Shown here one piece after another: positions 63,147 to 64,000 of a stretch of 64,000 bases of DNA (position 1 is the stretch's first letter; each line of letters begins with the position of its first letter). This stretch comes from Sorangium aterium (GTDB taxonomy: Bacteria > Myxococcota_A > Polyangia > Polyangiales > Polyangiaceae): contig NZ_JAQNDK010000003.1 in assembly GCF_028368935.1 (NCBI RefSeq), positions 186,001-250,000 on the forward strand. Direction: 5' to 3'. The translations under genes and the position numbers were made by a program. The notes under the pieces are model-generated. The model did not search any database and was not told the origin of the DNA. It saw only the letters and a list, made by a program, of their open reading frames with translations.

Positions 63147-64000
63147 CTACGGCCGGCCGCTCAGCATCGCCTCGAGCTCCGGCGGCACGCAGCCGTAGGC
63201 CTCCGCGGCCACGAGCAGCGCCGAGTTCTGCGGCAGGTTGAGCAGGAACGAGCTGGCGTAGGGCGTCCCCTCGAGGCCCTTCAGCCGGCGCAGGAGCGGG
63301 GGCATCGCGCGCTCCATCGCGGCACGCGCGCCCTCCAGATCGCCCATGTCCACGCAGGCGTCGTGGAGCGCGAGGTAGATCGGCGCCTCGTTGAGCAGGC
63401 TCGGCGCGCCCGCCTCGACGAGGGCCGCCGCCTCCCGCGCGATCTCGCGGGCCTGCTCGGCGTTGCCGAAGCGGCGCTCCGCCTCGGCGCAGAACCCGAG
63501 CGCCACGGGCAGGACGTCGCGGTTGTCGGTGACCCGGTACGCGTCGGTGGCCTTCTTCAGCAGCGAGCGCGCCCGCGCGAGGCCCGACGACTCGAGGCGC
63601 AAGAGCTCGCAGCCCCGGTAGAACAGGATGCCCAGCGTCACCCGGTCGCGCACGACCCACATGCTCCCCGCGGCCTCGTCCGCGCTCGCGCGCGGCTCCG
63701 CGAGCACGGCGTCGAGCCGAGGCTCGGGGCCGAACGTCGCCGCCCAGCAGAGCAGGATCATCTGCCCGTGCCGCGCCGCCCCGGAGCTGCCGATCGCCTG
63801 CGCCCTGGCGATGCCCCCCTCGATCTCCTGGAGCGCCTCCTCCCGGGCGCCGATGGTCGTCAGCGCGAAGCCGACGTTCATCGTCAGCATCGCCTCGCGC
63901 TCCTGCAGCCCGGCCCGGCGCGCGGCCCGCGCCGCGTTCCGGCGCGCCCCCAGCGCAGCGGCCGGCTCGCCGCGCGTCTGGTGGGCGACCGCGCGCGTCT
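63147..64000 (-). CDS. TPR-type C-terminal region of a larger protein (5' end off the window)
   Basis: The frame is open to the right edge (at least 284 codons), so the start lies outside and ATG 63890 is internal. Helical TPR-like units are visible: RRNAARAARRAGLQEREAMLTMNVGFALTTIGAREEALQEIEGGIARAQ, ILFYRGCELLRLESSGLARARSLLKKATDAY, ALGFCAEAERRFGNAEQAREIAREAAALV, PIYLALHDACVDMGDLEGARAAMERAM. The pattern is usual for the tail of large myxobacterial Ser/Thr kinases or AAA-ATPase regulators with TPR sensor regions, but the catalytic part is not visible. Converges on the PEGA kinase. Confidence 0.75.
   Translation of the reverse strand, partial: TRAVAHQTRGEPAAALGARRNAARAARRAGLQEREAMLTMNVGFALTTIGAREEALQEIEGGIARAQAIGSSGAARHGQMILLCWAATFGPEPRLDAVLAEPRASADEAAGSMWVVRDRVTLGILFYRGCELLRLESSGLARARSLLKKATDAYRVTDNRDVLPVALGFCAEAERRFGNAEQAREIAREAAALVEAGAPSLLNEAPIYLALHDACVDMGDLEGARAAMERAMPPLLRRLKGLEGTPYASSFLLNLPQNSALLVAAEAYGCVPPELEAMLSGRP

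Overview
The window is very GC-rich (roughly 70%) and carries families typical of large-genome myxobacteria: AgmX/PglI-type C-terminal domains, myxobacterial outer-membrane beta-barrel pairs, giant TPR proteins, Ser/Thr kinases with PEGA or sigma-54 activator domains, and many lipoproteins. It is most likely chromosome from a Sorangium/Polyangium-type organism (order Polyangiales). No tRNA, rRNA, insertion sequence, prophage or CRISPR array is visible. Because third codon positions are almost all G or C, very long antisense reading frames are common and were discarded.

Layout. 1-9 kb: a truncated recQ helicase gene, an NAD(P)-binding oxidoreductase, a Nudix-like protein, fxsA, the two subunits of B12/PLP-dependent lysine 5,6-aminomutase (kamD, kamE), a DUF4388/J-domain protein and a short-chain dehydrogenase. 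9-16 kb: a TonB-like protein, a YbjN-like protein, a polytopic membrane protein, then a respiratory-oxidase assembly set (cupredoxin-like lipoprotein, ctaB, SCO1). 16-22.4 kb: a 1509-residue kinase/GAF/sigma-54 activator fusion, a DUF3105 lipoprotein and a divergent FHA-GGDEF diguanylate cyclase. 22.4-27.2 kb, all leftward: an outer-membrane porin-like barrel, a 13-heme c-type cytochrome, an 84-residue protein and a mono-heme lipoprotein. Together these look like a porin-cytochrome conduit for moving electrons across the outer membrane. 27.3-37.7 kb: a HEAT protein, two beta-barrel proteins in tandem, ftsY with a strong promoter, a regulatory-like membrane protein, a HEAT-repeat exported protein, a HAMP membrane protein, YraN and a Cys-rich lipoprotein.

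38.3-61.2 kb, all rightward: a large TPR-dominated locus that matches the Myxococcus gliding-motility (Glt) envelope machinery: a GltC-like TPR protein, GltD (AgmU), GltE (AglT), GltF, GltG (PglI, split by a frameshift at about 47150), a TPR lipoprotein and the 3851-residue GltI (AgnA). It is followed by a PEGA-domain Ser/Thr kinase and, convergently, the C-terminal part of a TPR protein that runs off the right edge. If the two beta-barrels at 28-30 kb are GltA/GltB relatives, this genome places parts of the two separate Myxococcus glt clusters within about 33 kb.

Regulatory sequence could be read at several points: sigma-70-like promoters before ftsY, before the barrel pair, before the GltC-like gene and before gltF; hairpin terminators after gltE and gltG; and several hairpin or tandem-repeat clusters between genes. 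All functional assignments are from motif and family recognition by eye; no database search was run.
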